Assembly (NCBI GenBank): GCA_029215795.1
Contig: JARDYH010000003.1
Coordinates: 18,206,001-18,270,000, forward strand
DNA: 64,000 bases
DNA from: Anniella stebbinsi
Taxonomy: Eukaryota; Chordata; Lepidosauria; Squamata; Anniellidae
Reading direction: 5' to 3'
Positions 29,926-43,100 of the stretch are shown one piece after another (the first letter of the stretch is position 1; every line of letters begins with the position of its first letter). The position numbers and the translations under genes are program-made. Below the pieces are notes generated by a model. It was not told the DNA's origin and did no database searches. It was given only the letters and a program-made list of their open reading frames with translations.

Positions 29926-30600
29926 AATGCTACACTAGCCAATGCAATAAATGACTGAACGCATTCAAGATGTCTGTATTTTGTTTTTTAAATAGAAACG
30001 CAGGGGCATGTGATAGCAATAACAGCTTGTTTTTTGGATTACTGAGAAGAGCTTTGAACAATCCAAAATGCTATATAAATGATATGAATTTTTAAATTAT
30101 CGTTATTTTTATTGTCTCTTTTCTCGCATGTGGCGGTTTTTCTTGATGGACGGACTTTGCCAGGTCATGCTGTCTTTACTGATTCAGGAATTTCCTGACA
30201 ATGAGGCATGTTTTAAGTATGACTGCTTTCTGGATCTTTGTGTGGATGTATTTTGGTAGGCCAAGTTTCTGAAGGTTTTCTGTATAGCTTTTTGATGTGA
30301 TGCCAGTGATTGATGTGACTAATGGGATAATTGTGACCTTTTCCTGTTGCCATACTTCCATGACCAGTGGTGTATATTTTTCTCTCTTCTCTTCCTTTTC
30401 TACAACATTTTTGTCATTAGGTATTGCTATGTCAATGAGGTAAGTATTATTATTAATGAGATTATTGTTGTCATTATTCAGATGGCATGAAATTAGCCCA
30501 GCATATCTTCTTGTTTACCAGCAAAAAATTTCAGACTAAGCAAAAATGCATGGAATCTGAAAGTGTCCCCAGGCACAAACAATGATTAGCAAAGAGTGGT
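29926..30600. other. Possible last CECR2 intron; nothing recognised
   Basis: A minus-strand frame at 30176-30361 has no recognised similarity. Includes TTGTTCTT/TTATTATT-type low-complexity patches. Confidence 0.3.
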
Positions 30601-30602
30601 TT

Positions 30603-30922
30603 TCAATTGGCTCTATTATGGAATGATCTCCCTGACGAGGCTCACCTGGCACTAACACTGTTATCTTTTTGGCGGCAGGTCAAGACTTTTCTCTTCTCCC
30701 CGGCATTTAACACCGTATGTTGAGTTTTTGTGGTTTTTTTGACCCAGAATAGTTGCTTTAAATAGATTTTGAATTTGTAATATGTTTTTATGCTTTTTAT
30801 GCTTTTTAAATTGTGTATATCGGTTTTTAACGTTCAATGTTTTAAATCTTTGTAAACCGCCCAGACAGTTTTGGCTATGGGGCGGTATATAAATGAAATA
30901 AATAGTAATAATAATAATAATT
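30603..30922 (+). mobile_element. L2-derived LINE 3' end, diverged copy
   Basis: CTCCCTGACGAGGCTCACCT and GGCGGCAGGTCAAGACTTTT correspond to the C-terminal codons of the 25074/36369 units; the 3' UTR ends GGGGCGGTATATAAATGAAA and a TAATAATAATAATAAT tail. Truncated closer to the 3' end than the other two. It lies about 100 bp downstream of the donor at 31020, antisense to CECR2. Confidence 0.8.
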
Positions 30923-31020
30923 CCCTCTCTCCCTGCATCAACTGCTAAATCTCTTCCACCTTTGATACCTGTTGATATGCAAACACTGTCTCCTAAATTC
31001 TGTTCTTTATTAGCACTTAC

Positions 31021-31126
31021 TTGATCCAGAGGCAATGCTGGTGGTTTCTGTGGTGGCAACTCATCTCGGGCTGGTGTTGCTGTAGGCACCTTTGGGAATG
31101 GGGCTTGTGGCTGGTGCATGTGTATT
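31021..31126 (-). CDS. CECR2: CECR2 exon 15 in window, near C-terminus
   Basis: Acceptor TGATTCCAG, donor CAA|GTAAGTGC. Codes [20 protein letters not shown] and then [15 protein letters not shown]. Human CECR2 ends LPLDQS, so the donor falls exactly before the last residue. If unspliced, the frame runs on as VSANKEQNLGDS for about 110 more codons into a LINE fragment before a stop, which is unlikely to be the main product. Confidence 0.93.
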
Positions 31127-34100
31127 CTGGAATCACACACAATGGAGAAGGAAACTTTAGCAACCAGATCCACTTTCATTTGCACACAGTGTACCTAAAG
31201 ACATATGTTTCTGAATGGAGAAAATCATTTGGTGAAGAAGCCCAGTTTTCATGTTTGGTCATTGTTGATTTTCTGTATTGTTCATACACATGTTGTGTTG
31301 TGTTATTTCTTTTGGAGTGAATACAGATGGAGGATAGGAAAGAGAAGCCTAACTCTGATAAGAAACAGAGGTAGCATTGTGAGCAACCATCAATCTTAAT
31401 TCCTGAACTATTTCTTCGATCAGTATGAAACAGCTGAATAATTTCCCCTCAAAAAAAACTTGGAAAACCCTACTGATGAATTCACCAAATGAAAAGATCA
31501 TGATTATACAGTATAGCACATAAATGATCAGAACTGTCCCCTCTGTCCTTGAAAAGTTACATGTGAAGCTCTCTCACAGATGACAAAGGGCTGTGCTGTT
31601 TATCATTGCTTACAGCTCTTTGGGATCTAATCTTTATGATAGCAACCACCATTCACCACATTCCCCCTTCTTTCCCCAACCTCCCTGACCCACCCATGGA
31701 GAACAGTCTTACCCTGCTGTTCTATACATATCTGGGGACAGTCCCCCCATGCCACCTCCACGTCCTGTCTGTTCCATCATTAAGGCCTGAAAGTGCCCCA
31801 CATTCTCTTCTTGGCACCGGTAGAGAGGTCCCTCGTGAGCAAGCCCGTTGGCTTGATTACTGGCTGGATGATGCGACAAGTGAGCATTCACTGGTGACCC
31901 ATAAGCCCTGGGCTGGAAGTGACCGGCTGGATGTCGTGATGCATAAGGTGACCCTGCCTGCAGCATGACACCATGTGGAGGGAAAGCAGATGGGCTAAAT
32001 CCAAGCCCAGAAGAACTCATGGGTGGTTGGGGAGAGCCATACAGGTACTCTCCTGCTGCAACTGATCTCTGCCTCTTGGTGGCTGCATTATGGTTGTCCA
32101 AATCAAGAAACTCTTTGGGACTCTCAGGTCTCTCTTGGGACTCATCTGGTTTCCCAGCCTCCGGCGGTAGGTCTTGCCCACTGCTTGGAACTTCTTTGGT
32201 GCTTGCCAAGTCCATTCGGTTTGGAGAAGCCAAAGCAGTGCTAAGCACCTCACAGCCCTGTATGCCACTGCCCATGGTCCCTCTGTCTGAGAAAGGAGGC
32301 CTGGTTAGAGGTGCCTGGGCAGGTGGATGCCCAGCAGGACTGGACTGGGGAGGGAAAGGCCTCTGCCAGTCTGAATAACCCTGTGGACAAGTATAGTAAG
32401 GAGGCTGCTGGTAGTGGTGATAAGAAGGGGCAGGCTGAGGCTGGTAAGGATATGGCACTCCCTGGTGCGGACGGTAGCGAGGGAAAATACCATGGGGGTT
32501 GTTGGGCTGAAAGCCCTGAGCAGAAAAATGCTGAGAGTGGGACACTGGAGGGGGCTTCCCACCTATCACAGGACTGAATCCCTGCAATCCTGGATTGATG
32601 TGGTATCGTGTGGCTGAATTTGGATATTCCAAGTTGGGCAAGTAGAGATGGGCAAACTGGCCAGAGGTGCCTCCCACTGGACTGCCATCCACACCAGCAG
32701 GAGAACTGGTGCTCTGTCCCATGCAAGGCACAGTTGTTTCCAACAGCTTTTTCCCCCCAGTACACCGGGGCTTCTCCATTGTATTAGCAGCCACTGCTTT
32801 TCCTTCTGTTCCACTGGATGGCCCTTCACCTAGAGCACCATTTTCAGGCACAGATCCTCTCTCTGCGGCTGTTACAATGTCCCTCACACACCCCTGGGCC
32901 ACCTGACTTGTATAGTTACTCTCCACTGGCCATGTGCTCTTGCTCTGTATTGCTTTTGGATCATTTTTATTTCCAGGATCATCTCCCTCCCCTTCTTGTG
33001 TCAAGTTCTGCCTTGAGCAATCCAATTGCAAGGGGGGCTTGGAGTGAGGTAGCAGCTTGGGGTATGTCCCTTCTGGGAGGCCAATACACTGGGTTTTCTG
33101 TTCCATTCCTGATGGAGGCTCTGCTGCACAAAGGGAAACAAAGACAAAACAGAGGGCTTTTCCTTAGTACACAGTAAAACAGGTCACTCAAATCTCTTTG
33201 GCCACAAAAAGTAGCATCCCAAGCAGTTAACAGAGCAACTCTAAAGCCTAATATAGAAATAATATTACCCAGGTTTTCTGAGATGCGAGTGTGGGAGCAT
33301 GTTCATTTCCACAAAGGTTAGCTATGCTCATACGCAATGCTGAACCATGGTAAGGGGTTACAAAATATGAATGTAACATAAAATACAATAAATTATTGTC
33401 AAGAATTCATTGTATTTTATGTAAATGCTATGCATTATAATCTGTGTGCTAACTGTAAATACAGAGAGATTCGTTCTATATATGCTATGAGCTAGCTTTA
33501 AGTGCAAAAATGTGTTCATGGAACTAGGGTGAGGGAGCTTGATACAGGTGGGTTGATTAGCTCTTGGAAGTGAAAAGCTGTTTAACTCATAAGGGGACCT
33601 TTGGGAGGGTGCTTCTGAAGTTAGCTGTAAGCCTGGCTGTGTTAGGGAGAAGCCCTTTAAGATTAGGTGCAGGAGTTATGACTGGAAGCTCCTGTTTAAG
33701 TCCAGTTGCACAGATGTTCCTTGAAGATGAGGAACTAGAGGTAATGTTGGGTAGAAAGTTATAAATAATGAGATCTTAACAAGGTTGAGCAGAGAGATCC
33801 TTAAAAACAAGATTACCAAACATGATTACCCAAGCTCTGCCAACCATGCCTGCCAGACAGATAACAATAAGCTCTCAGTGATGCCTGTTTTGTTGGTTGA
33901 GAGAAGAAATAAAATTTTATTAAAAATATGCTAGCCACTATTTCTATTGTGCTATTAATTGTATTGTATTTAGTAATGTGACTTGTTTGTTTTATCCTTG
34001 CAATGTTTTGCTATTCTCTAATACAGTTTGAGCAATAATAATATTTATGGTACCGCTTTGTATTGTCTAGCTTGAGCAATGTTCAGGGATCATAACGCAT

Positions 34101-37100
34101 AAATTGTAATAATTCTTAAAGCCCAAAACACTCAGCTGTGATTTATAAATCTGTTACTGAGTGTTATCTATCTGTATGGCTGCAGTTTTCTCTCTTGGTC
34201 AAGTGAGTCACAGATATACCTGTTCAGGTAAGAGAAACAAGCTACTCTGATGGAATGGGAATGGCTCACCCATCTCATGAGTATTAGGAGGGAGCGTGCA
34301 ATCTCACAGCCTGCTCCCAACTTCTGGGCTCCAGTTAATGTTATGTTTGCATGAAGGTGAAGTGAAACTCCATCGCCACTTATTCTCATAGAAGTAATAA
34401 ATAGAGCAGGAATATAATAGGAACATACTGAAGAAAATCTGCTGGATTTACTTCAAAATGTGTCCATCTCTGTACACTTACTCCATACATCAAAACGGGT
34501 TATTAACCATTATGCTCTTGTGCACTACCATTAATTTGAATGTGAGAATTCTCTTGTATATTTGTGTCATATCAGCCTGTACCTTATTCTGCTGCTCTTA
34601 ATAGTACTCTATAAAATCTGCTACTTGCTACTTGAGGTAGTCACTTCACCTTGCCTCATGCCATAGGAAGGATGAGAATGACATTTATATTAAATATTAA
34701 ATTAAGATTTATGCATGGCAAAGCATCAAAACAGACAAGCCCCAAAGAAATCCCATTCACCAGTGGGCATAGTAGTCTCTAACTAGGTGTAATTTACTGT
34801 AAGAAATTATTGTAAGAGAGAGCAAAGTACTGCACAAAATAAATGGACCTAAATTAGTCGCTCAGCTGATTCAGTAGCAAGGTTTTGCCCTAGCAAAGCA
34901 ATGATATGCAATTACCTCGGTTGTTCTCCAGCTCAATTGTCTGACTGGCGTCCTGAGAGTTCCCATTCCCTAAAACTGGTTTTGGAGGCTGAATGTTCGT
35001 AGATGCTACATGGGCCAGTTGTGGGAATGGTCCAGGTAAGTGTGGGGGAGGAGGCTGTCGTGGGTGATAAGGCACACCAGGTGGGCATACCCGGGAGGAC
35101 AGCTGCTGCATGGCAATCATCTCTGGACTGTCCATCATGGAATCCCCACCCTGGGCTACTCTCTGCATTTGAGGAGGAGGCCCAAATAATGAGGCTGGTA
35201 GCTGCTGCTGCTGCTGCTGCATTCTCTGACCAGGGCCTTTGCCTGGTTGTCGGATGTATCCTGAGGGTGGAGCTCCATGAGGTAGGAAATTGGATTGCTC
35301 AGTCCACTGATTGGGTGGCAAAGGTGGTCTCAGCTCCCGAGGTTCCATCATGTGGCTCAAAGCATGTGGTGGCATAGGGGGGCATGGGGCCATTGGAGGT
35401 TTCTTGTCTACTCCCAGGGCCATCTGATTCACAGCACCATGGCTTCCATTCCACACAGCAGGATGTGCATGGTTTAGGTACTTATAGGGTCTGTACATAT
35501 GGCCAGGGGGAAGCTCTGAGGTCTCTGGTTGTCTCATAGGGGGTCCATTGTGTCTTGGAGAAAGGAATCCTTGCTGGAAGTGTGCAGGGGAATACATACT
35601 GGCATCTGAGGGAGGGCCACTCATCTGACCAAGCTGCAGGGACCCAGTCTGAGGTCCTATTGCGGAGACATGCATTGGTCCTGCACACATCTGCTTCTCT
35701 GGAGCAGAAAGCTGATGTCTTCTGGGATCATTTAATCCAACTGAAGGCTGAGGAAGGAAACCAAAGGAAATGATCCAGATTCAATTTAAAAAATTAGAGC
35801 AAAGCACAAGGGGCAAATTGTGTGTTGGGGGCAGTCGTAGCAGAGGAGGGAAGGGTTAACCCACCCATCCCCATGTGGCGTGTCACCCCCCACCCTCAAA
35901 AATCTCTCCTGCACTGCAATTAAGCTTAGAAAAAGCCTTCCACTGAAGCCCATGGAAGTTTTTTTCCCAAGCTTAATTGCAGTGCTGTAAGGTTGGTTGG
36001 GAAACACCTGGCAAGGGAAAGATTAACCCTCTCTTGTTGTGACCCCTTGTCTTCCTAATTGCATCACAGGGAGGGATCTTTGTATGTGTCTGCCCATTTT
36101 ATCTTTGACCCCACTCACTTTTTGCGTGGGCTACTTATGCAGCTCCTAAATGGTTCCCTGGAAAGGACTACAGACCCCAGGCCAATAAAGGTTTCTCTTC
36201 CCTGCTCTATGCACTGCAAATCTTCCTGACCCTTAGTCTTTGTTATTTGTTTTGCTTAACTGCATGACTATTTCTCCTGCCTCAAATCCATTTATTGTCT
36301 TATTCCTTGTTTGAATACACAAAACCCTGGTAAAACAGCAACTGAAATAAAACCATGGGTAATTACCTGATGGAACGCCTTTCCCGACATGAACCTACCC
36401 GAACACTACGTTCAACATCTAAGGCCCTCCTCCGAGTGCCTCCTCCGAGGGAAGCTCGGAGGTCGGCAACAAGAGAGAGGGCCTTCTCTGTGGTGGCTCC
36501 CCAATTGTGGAACGATCTCCCCGACGAGGCCCGCCTGGCGCCAACATTGTTATCTTTTCGGCGCCAGGTCAAGACTTTCCTCTTCTCTCAGGCATTTGGC
36601 AATATCTGAGGAGCCTGGGTTTGTTTTGTTTTGTTTTTGTAGTTTTTTGAAGTGTTGAAGTGGGTTTTAAATGTACAGATTGTGTGTATGTTGTATGTTT
36701 TTGCTGTTTTAATTTTTGTATATTGTTTTTAATTGTTTTTAATCCTATGTAAACCGCCCAGAGAGCTTCGGCTATGGGGCGGTATACAAATGTAATAAAT
36801 AAATAAATAAATAAATATTCATTTGCAAGCACAGAATTTAGGTGTTCTTATCACAGACTTACATGTAATCCTTACACATGCAGATGGCAGCTCATTTCCT
36901 ACTATGTGTTTTACCTGCATGGCAAAGTGCTGGTGCTGTTGACCTGGCTCACCAGGGTGTGGTTCTGGTACTCGTGGTGATCCATATGGTTTTGCTGGAT
37001 CGGCCCCATGTAGAGAGCTAAAAGTTCCTGGCATTGCTGGCCTCTGAACAGGAAAACAAAAGTCACCTATGAGGTTTGGTCAGAGGTGGAGCTTCTTCAG

Positions 37101-40100
37101 TCATTTCAGATAAAGGAACTACCTTTAACTTCAAACTGAAACATAGAACCTATTCATTGAACCTATCTGCCACTCTGTTCCTTCCTTCCTCATTCTCTTA
37201 CACTGTTGTCCTGTATCACTGAAGCAGTCAGCGGTGAAACTAAGAGCACAGCAAAAGTTCTCCCATGTCTGGAGGCATTTCCAAACAGAAACACATGCAA
37301 TCATCAGTGGCAAAGGCAGTTACCTAATGGATAGAATGTCAGAATAGGACCAGGGAGACACAGGTTCAAGTCCTCACTCAGCCAGAAACCCCATTAAGTG
37401 ATACTGAGCCAGGCACACATTCACTGTAACATCTCATAGAGTTGTTGTGAGGAGAAAATTGATGGGTGGGGGACTATATATTGTACCCTGATTAAGAGTG
37501 GGATAAAAGTGTAATAAATTAAACATTAGTTTTTTTTAAGTTAGTCATTGGCTGAATTCGGACAACACAATAGTCAATGGTGGGGCAATAATAAACTTTA
37601 CAGTTGTTCATCTAGAGGGTACTCCCCACACAACATGCTAATAACATGTGGTGTGGATTAGGATCAGCACTGAGTTGACTATGGCAGCATTCGGACGATA
37701 CGATAGACAATACAACTGACAATTGTTTCCCCCACCCCAGTTGCTTATTGTGTCGTCCGAATTCTGTCATTCTTTCACAACAGGTTTTTTATTTATAATT
37801 AGTATAACTATTAAACTGGTTGATGATTATGTTCTTTATTATTCTCATAACATTAATGCATTATAAATATTTGGACATTATTTGACCACTTGGTTGACCA
37901 AATCTTTTTTTTTACCACTCAAATGCTTATCCCTAGTCAAGAGTGCTAAAGATCAATCCACAAGAGAAACTGATGAACTGCCCGTCAGCAGAACCAAATA
38001 TGCCTGTGCCTGGCAGAGCATCAGTTTCTACTTCCTGCCTACCCTCATTTGTTCTCCTGAAAGATAAATCTGATAGATAAATCATGTTACGAACTCTGAT
38101 TCTCAATAGGTGCATCATTTCATAAACAAAAAGTTAGCACACAGCATTGTAATCACCATATACACAAATGCATTTTCTCTACTTCCTTCCTTCTCTCCTT
38201 CCAGGATTTTAAATCCAATTTTCCCCTATTAGGTGCTGAACAGCAGATGTGGTCTGGGGCAGCCTTGCTACAACACTGGGAAATCAAACTCACGTGTAAA
38301 ATGGAATTATGAAAGCTGTGAAGTTCTGGGATTGTCTCTCTAGAAGTGTTATTCAAAATTAGAATCCTACTATGGTTGCTACAGAGGTGTGTAAATTTAT
38401 GAATCCTATTTTAAGATTATTCTTTCTTATACCTCAGATGATGCCCAGTGGAGTTAGAAAGGGCTCCCCCTTCCCTATGATCTTCAGTTTTCCTTCCCTT
38501 TTTCTTAATGTTATTAAGGATGATCACAACTATAGTAGAGTTTTGGGTGGCACGGACTTGAGCCAAATCAACTTTTCCTTGGGAAGACTGAGTTATGTTG
38601 CTCATGCTAAGGGAGTGTGACTGATCACCACATTTGAAGGTATGACTGATCACAATTGAGACTGGGTAGGAATTTTCTCCCCCAATCATTCTGGCCAGTG
38701 ACCTAGGCAGCTACTGGGGATGAGTGAGGGAGCATGAAGTTCCCTTGCTCATTAAACTATTTGGAGCAAAATGTTTCATTACCAAACTTTTGTAATACAC
38801 TAACTCTCTGACAAGGAACATAATGTAGCTTGTGACCTGGGGCTAGATAAGTCATCTTCAAACCCTGATTCTATTAGTTCATATTCAGAAAGTATTTTTG
38901 TAGCTTAAAAACATTAAATATGTTTACATGAAAACAGTCCTTCCAGACCTTATACTTTCCTGACAATGTCTGCCCCCCACTAAAAAAACTGGATTCTTTC
39001 AAGTCCAGTGTATACTGCCCCAAGGAGAAAAGAATGGGGAAAGGAAGTGAAGAAGACTGCATTATATATTAAAAAAAACATTTAAAAAGGAAGGAGCGAA
39101 TGAACTTGAATGCCTAACATTACTTTCTCCCATCTGCTGGCGATTCTTCTGCAATCTCTGCCAAAGGATGTTTTTTCTGTGGGTTCATTTGACTGCTACT
39201 TACCATCTGCCCAGGATGGGATACACGGTTGGGCATTCCACTGTAGTGGTGTGAGCGCAGGAAGCCTCGCCCATTGGAAGAGGCCACCTCTCCAGAGGGC
39301 TGAATTGAGCTGCTACTTGGATCCTCTACAGAGAAGGAAAAGGAAGATGAGGAAGAAGTGGGAACTCGATGTTTTGCCTTGTGAGGTGGAAGTTTTCCTC
39401 CATTTTGCACATGTGGTTGCTTTTTGCCAGGTCCTTCAGAGTCTCTGGATCGGGTCCAAACATTTCCTGCACTAGAACGTATAGTCCGACGATTTCTTTT
39501 CTCCCGCTTCACATCCTCTCTGATCCAGAACTCATCATCTGTGTCTCCATCTTCTCCAGGGAAGTGCTTCATCATTGCCCGGTGGAAGCATCTCTCTAAG
39601 TTATAAGCCATTTTAGTGTATTCTGTGTTAAAATAAACAAATCAGAGAAACTGAGTTTCATAGGTAAAGGCCTTCTGAATACTTACATTTCTGCTCTGAT
39701 TAGATCTACCCTTATAATTTATATAAGGGTACCTTATCTACCCTTTTCTCTGGCTCAATTCGGACGACACGATAGTCAATGGTGGGTTGACTAACCCTAA
39801 CCCTAACCCTAGGGGGTACTCGCCAAACAACATGGTAATAAACAATCAACTGTGGTGTGGATTAGGATCAGCGCTGAGTTGACTATGGCAGCATTGGAAT
39901 GACAAAAATAGTCAAAACAACTGACAATTGTTTCCCCCACATCAGTTGTTTATTGTGTTGTCCGAATTGAGCCTCTCTGTGTGTTTTATCAAGTTTTAAG
40001 CAAGAAGAAAAATACAAGCAGAAAATTGGAAGACAGGAGACTATAATTCCTATGGATTTCAACACATCACTTCAATTGAATTCCTTATTTTAAATTACCT

Positions 40101-43100
40101 ACATGAGTTCAAACTCTAATACCACAGATGCCTCTGTGGTGTGTAAATAGATGATAGATATATAGTGAAGGATGTTGCACTATAACTCCAATTTCCAATA
40201 TTCTCAATGTAGTTCATATGCTTTAAGCTCTGTCAAGGTTCGGAGCAAACTAATTGAGCCAGAGTTGCCAAGAAGAGACCATGCTCAGTCTTGTGGCTCC
40301 AGTCTAGCGTGTCTTACTGCGGAATAAATTGGCCTAGAGTACAGCCAATCTTGGAAAGAATTTGAATGAAGAATTATTGGCTTCTACTCTTCTTTCATTT
40401 CAGCTACAAGAAGCTGGAAAATATTTTAAGTTTCCCCCCAACTATTTACAGATAGAACTCATGTTCTCAAACTCTTACCACTATTTTCACCATTATATTT
40501 AAGACAGTTCCTGAACATGGTCTTCATGTCACCCACAAATTCCTCCTTAGTGTAGTATTGGCCTCCATTTAGCTTCTTCTCCATGCTGGAGATATCCATG
40601 GGAGCCTGAAAATTACCATTGAAATTTGTTTCAAGCTAAGTAACAAAATCTTGAAAGTTACATTTACCCTTACACAGAAGCACTCTCATTCCCTCTGATC
40701 AATGAGGCAGATTCCACATCACCATCTATAACCCAGTGACCTAAATGCAAAAACCACAGGCAACACAACATGTTGCTTACCTTAATAATCTGGTAGTAAT
40801 TGGGGGCATAGGATTCATCAACTGGCTCCAGAAATGGCCAGGAATCCTTGTGAGCTTTCACCACATCTAGAACTGTCAGCAGTAAAAAGATGGTAAACTG
40901 TTACACATAACAATGGGATGCCGATACTTCAAAAACAAACAAACTTGCAAAGCTAAGCCTTGGAATGTGGACTGACCTTTGTACATGGCAGTGAATTCAT
41001 CATCCAATTCAAAGCTGTAAAGGGGAAATGCACAAATGAATACAAGGCTGTGTTTGGATGTCCCTTTAGTCAATGATGAGTTAATAGTCTACACATTGTA
41101 GCTTATTTTGGAAATAGTCCACGATGCCCTGACACACAACCGGACTAATAAACTACTATGAATAGTTTATTAAACTGCTGTGCTTAATGTGACCTTTCTA
41201 CCCATCTCCCATCCCCCTGCAGTCCTCCCACCTGAGAAGTGGTGCTGTTTCACCAATTCATAACATCATAGCAGGAGCTGCAAGGAGCAAAATCATGGTG
41301 TACACCACTCACAGGAGTGGAAAACTGGGAGCACTAAAAAGGTGGTGGATGCTGTAAACCCTTAGCAGTCAGCAGGATCAGGACCAAACTTCATCTGCAG
41401 CCTCCCCTAGTCAGGAGGCACCGAATCCACCTTCCAAACCCTGCGCACTTACACCCAAAGGAGGGGAAATCCTGGGTGAATCACTTTGCAGGGTTGCAGG
41501 ATTGGGTCCAAACTTCATCTGCAACCTCCCCTAGTCACCCATTTGCTCCTTCATAGTTGAGTACTGTGGCAATATAGGAATTCCTTTTTTTCTCTTTTAC
41601 GGGGTGCCGCTGTTTCATCCATTTGCTGCTTCACAGTTGCACACTTCAGCAATTGGGCAAGCGGACTGAAGGAAGGTTTTCTTTTTAAAAAACAACAACA
41701 ACACTGTATATTGATGTAGCATATTAGCGCTATGTAGTAGAGAGAGTTGCGCGGCAACTATCTGAATCGGTCTTGCCGTGCAACTCTCTAGGCCAGCGAT
41801 TTAACCCATTGTGCCGAACAGATGACATGATAGCCCATGGTGGCTTAAATAACCCATACTGCAGACCATGGGTGATCATAGTGGGTTATTTTAGGCAAAT
41901 AAGCCACCATGGGTTAAAAATCCAGTCAGGCAATACAATAACCCACGATGGGTTAAATCATTCACGTTGGGTTTATGTTGTCTGAACCCAGTCAAACCCT
42001 TTTATGTTTCATCCTTCCTCCAACTCTGGCTGTTGTATAGAATTCTTAACACTGAACATTCAGCAGGTGCAATCCTTTCCAAGTCATGCCCCCCCAACCC
42101 ACTCATTTTCCTGTCATATATCAGTCCTCTAAAGCTTTCCTTCCTTGCTCACAACATCAGGGACAACCAATTGTTTTGTGTGTACGTGGATGCTTTTTTC
42201 CCTGTATTTATAGGCAGTTCAGTGCAGTGTACTTACAGGTCCTTGGTCTTCCTCTCATCCCTAGCAGGTGAGCTGGGATCCAAGTGAGAAAGCTCAGGGG
42301 GAAGCTCCTTCCCTTGGGCCAGCAGCCACGCCCGCTCCTCTCGGAGCTTCCTTCTCTTGGCTCGTTCTGCAGATGGGGAGGAAAATCATTACATTCCTAA
42401 AAAGCTTTCCTGCAAAAATCCCAAGGGGCTGCTCAATTGCAGGTTACAGGAGGGCACATTCACTCCTGGATGTCAAAAATGGAATGCTGTTATATATTCA
42501 AAAGACACAGAGACAGAGTTCCTGGGGAACAGGAGCAGGAGGGTATTATTACATTCATGTCCTGCTTGTGAGTTTTCCATGAGCAGTTGGTTGGCCACTT
42601 TGTGAACAGAATGCTGGACTAGATATCCTTGGTCTGATCTTGCATGGCTTCTCTTATGTAAAGGAACTCAGGTGGAATCTTGTGCCCTTGTAGCAAAGCT
42701 GTTACTTGCCTCTGCGTATATAATCTTGTTTAGCAGAGTATGTCAGAAGCATCCACTCAGCATACAGAGGTCAGCAGTTTACTATTCCCACTACTGACCA
42801 GGTAGTGGCAAAAGGATGTCTGTTTCTCTTTTGCTGCAAGGGAGAGCTCTGGTTGGGTGGGAAAAACCCACACAATCAGCCTGCTCATGTTGTTGCAACA
42901 ATCACAACACAGCCATGTTGGATAGCACCTTGAGGAAATGGCCTCTATGCAGCTGGGTGAGGATGCAAATGGAAATCATGCGCTTTGTAAATGGGAAGGC
43001 TTGCTACTAGATGGCACCGACTGTATTATGAATCCCAACCACTTAGTGGTGAAGGAGACATTTTGTGTGGTGCTTTCTGTAGACTGCAGTGGTTGCTAGA

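Noticed and set aside
30661..31185. 174-codon minus-strand frame extending the CECR2 exon into downstream DNA
   Set aside because: It crosses a consensus donor (GTAAGT) exactly where the protein should splice and then runs into an L2 3' UTR.
31606..32906. Several long plus-strand open frames (up to 137 codons) over the large CECR2 exon
   Set aside because: They are the antisense of a conserved Pro/Gln-rich coding exon; base composition alone keeps them open, and none resembles a protein family.
33540..33930. Possible LTR or retroelement end with AATAAA
   Set aside because: No matching second copy, no TG...CA ends or target duplication found in the window.
39791..39811. Chromosome-end or true interstitial telomere block
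   Set aside because: Only three units and wholly inside a MITE in a CECR2 intron.
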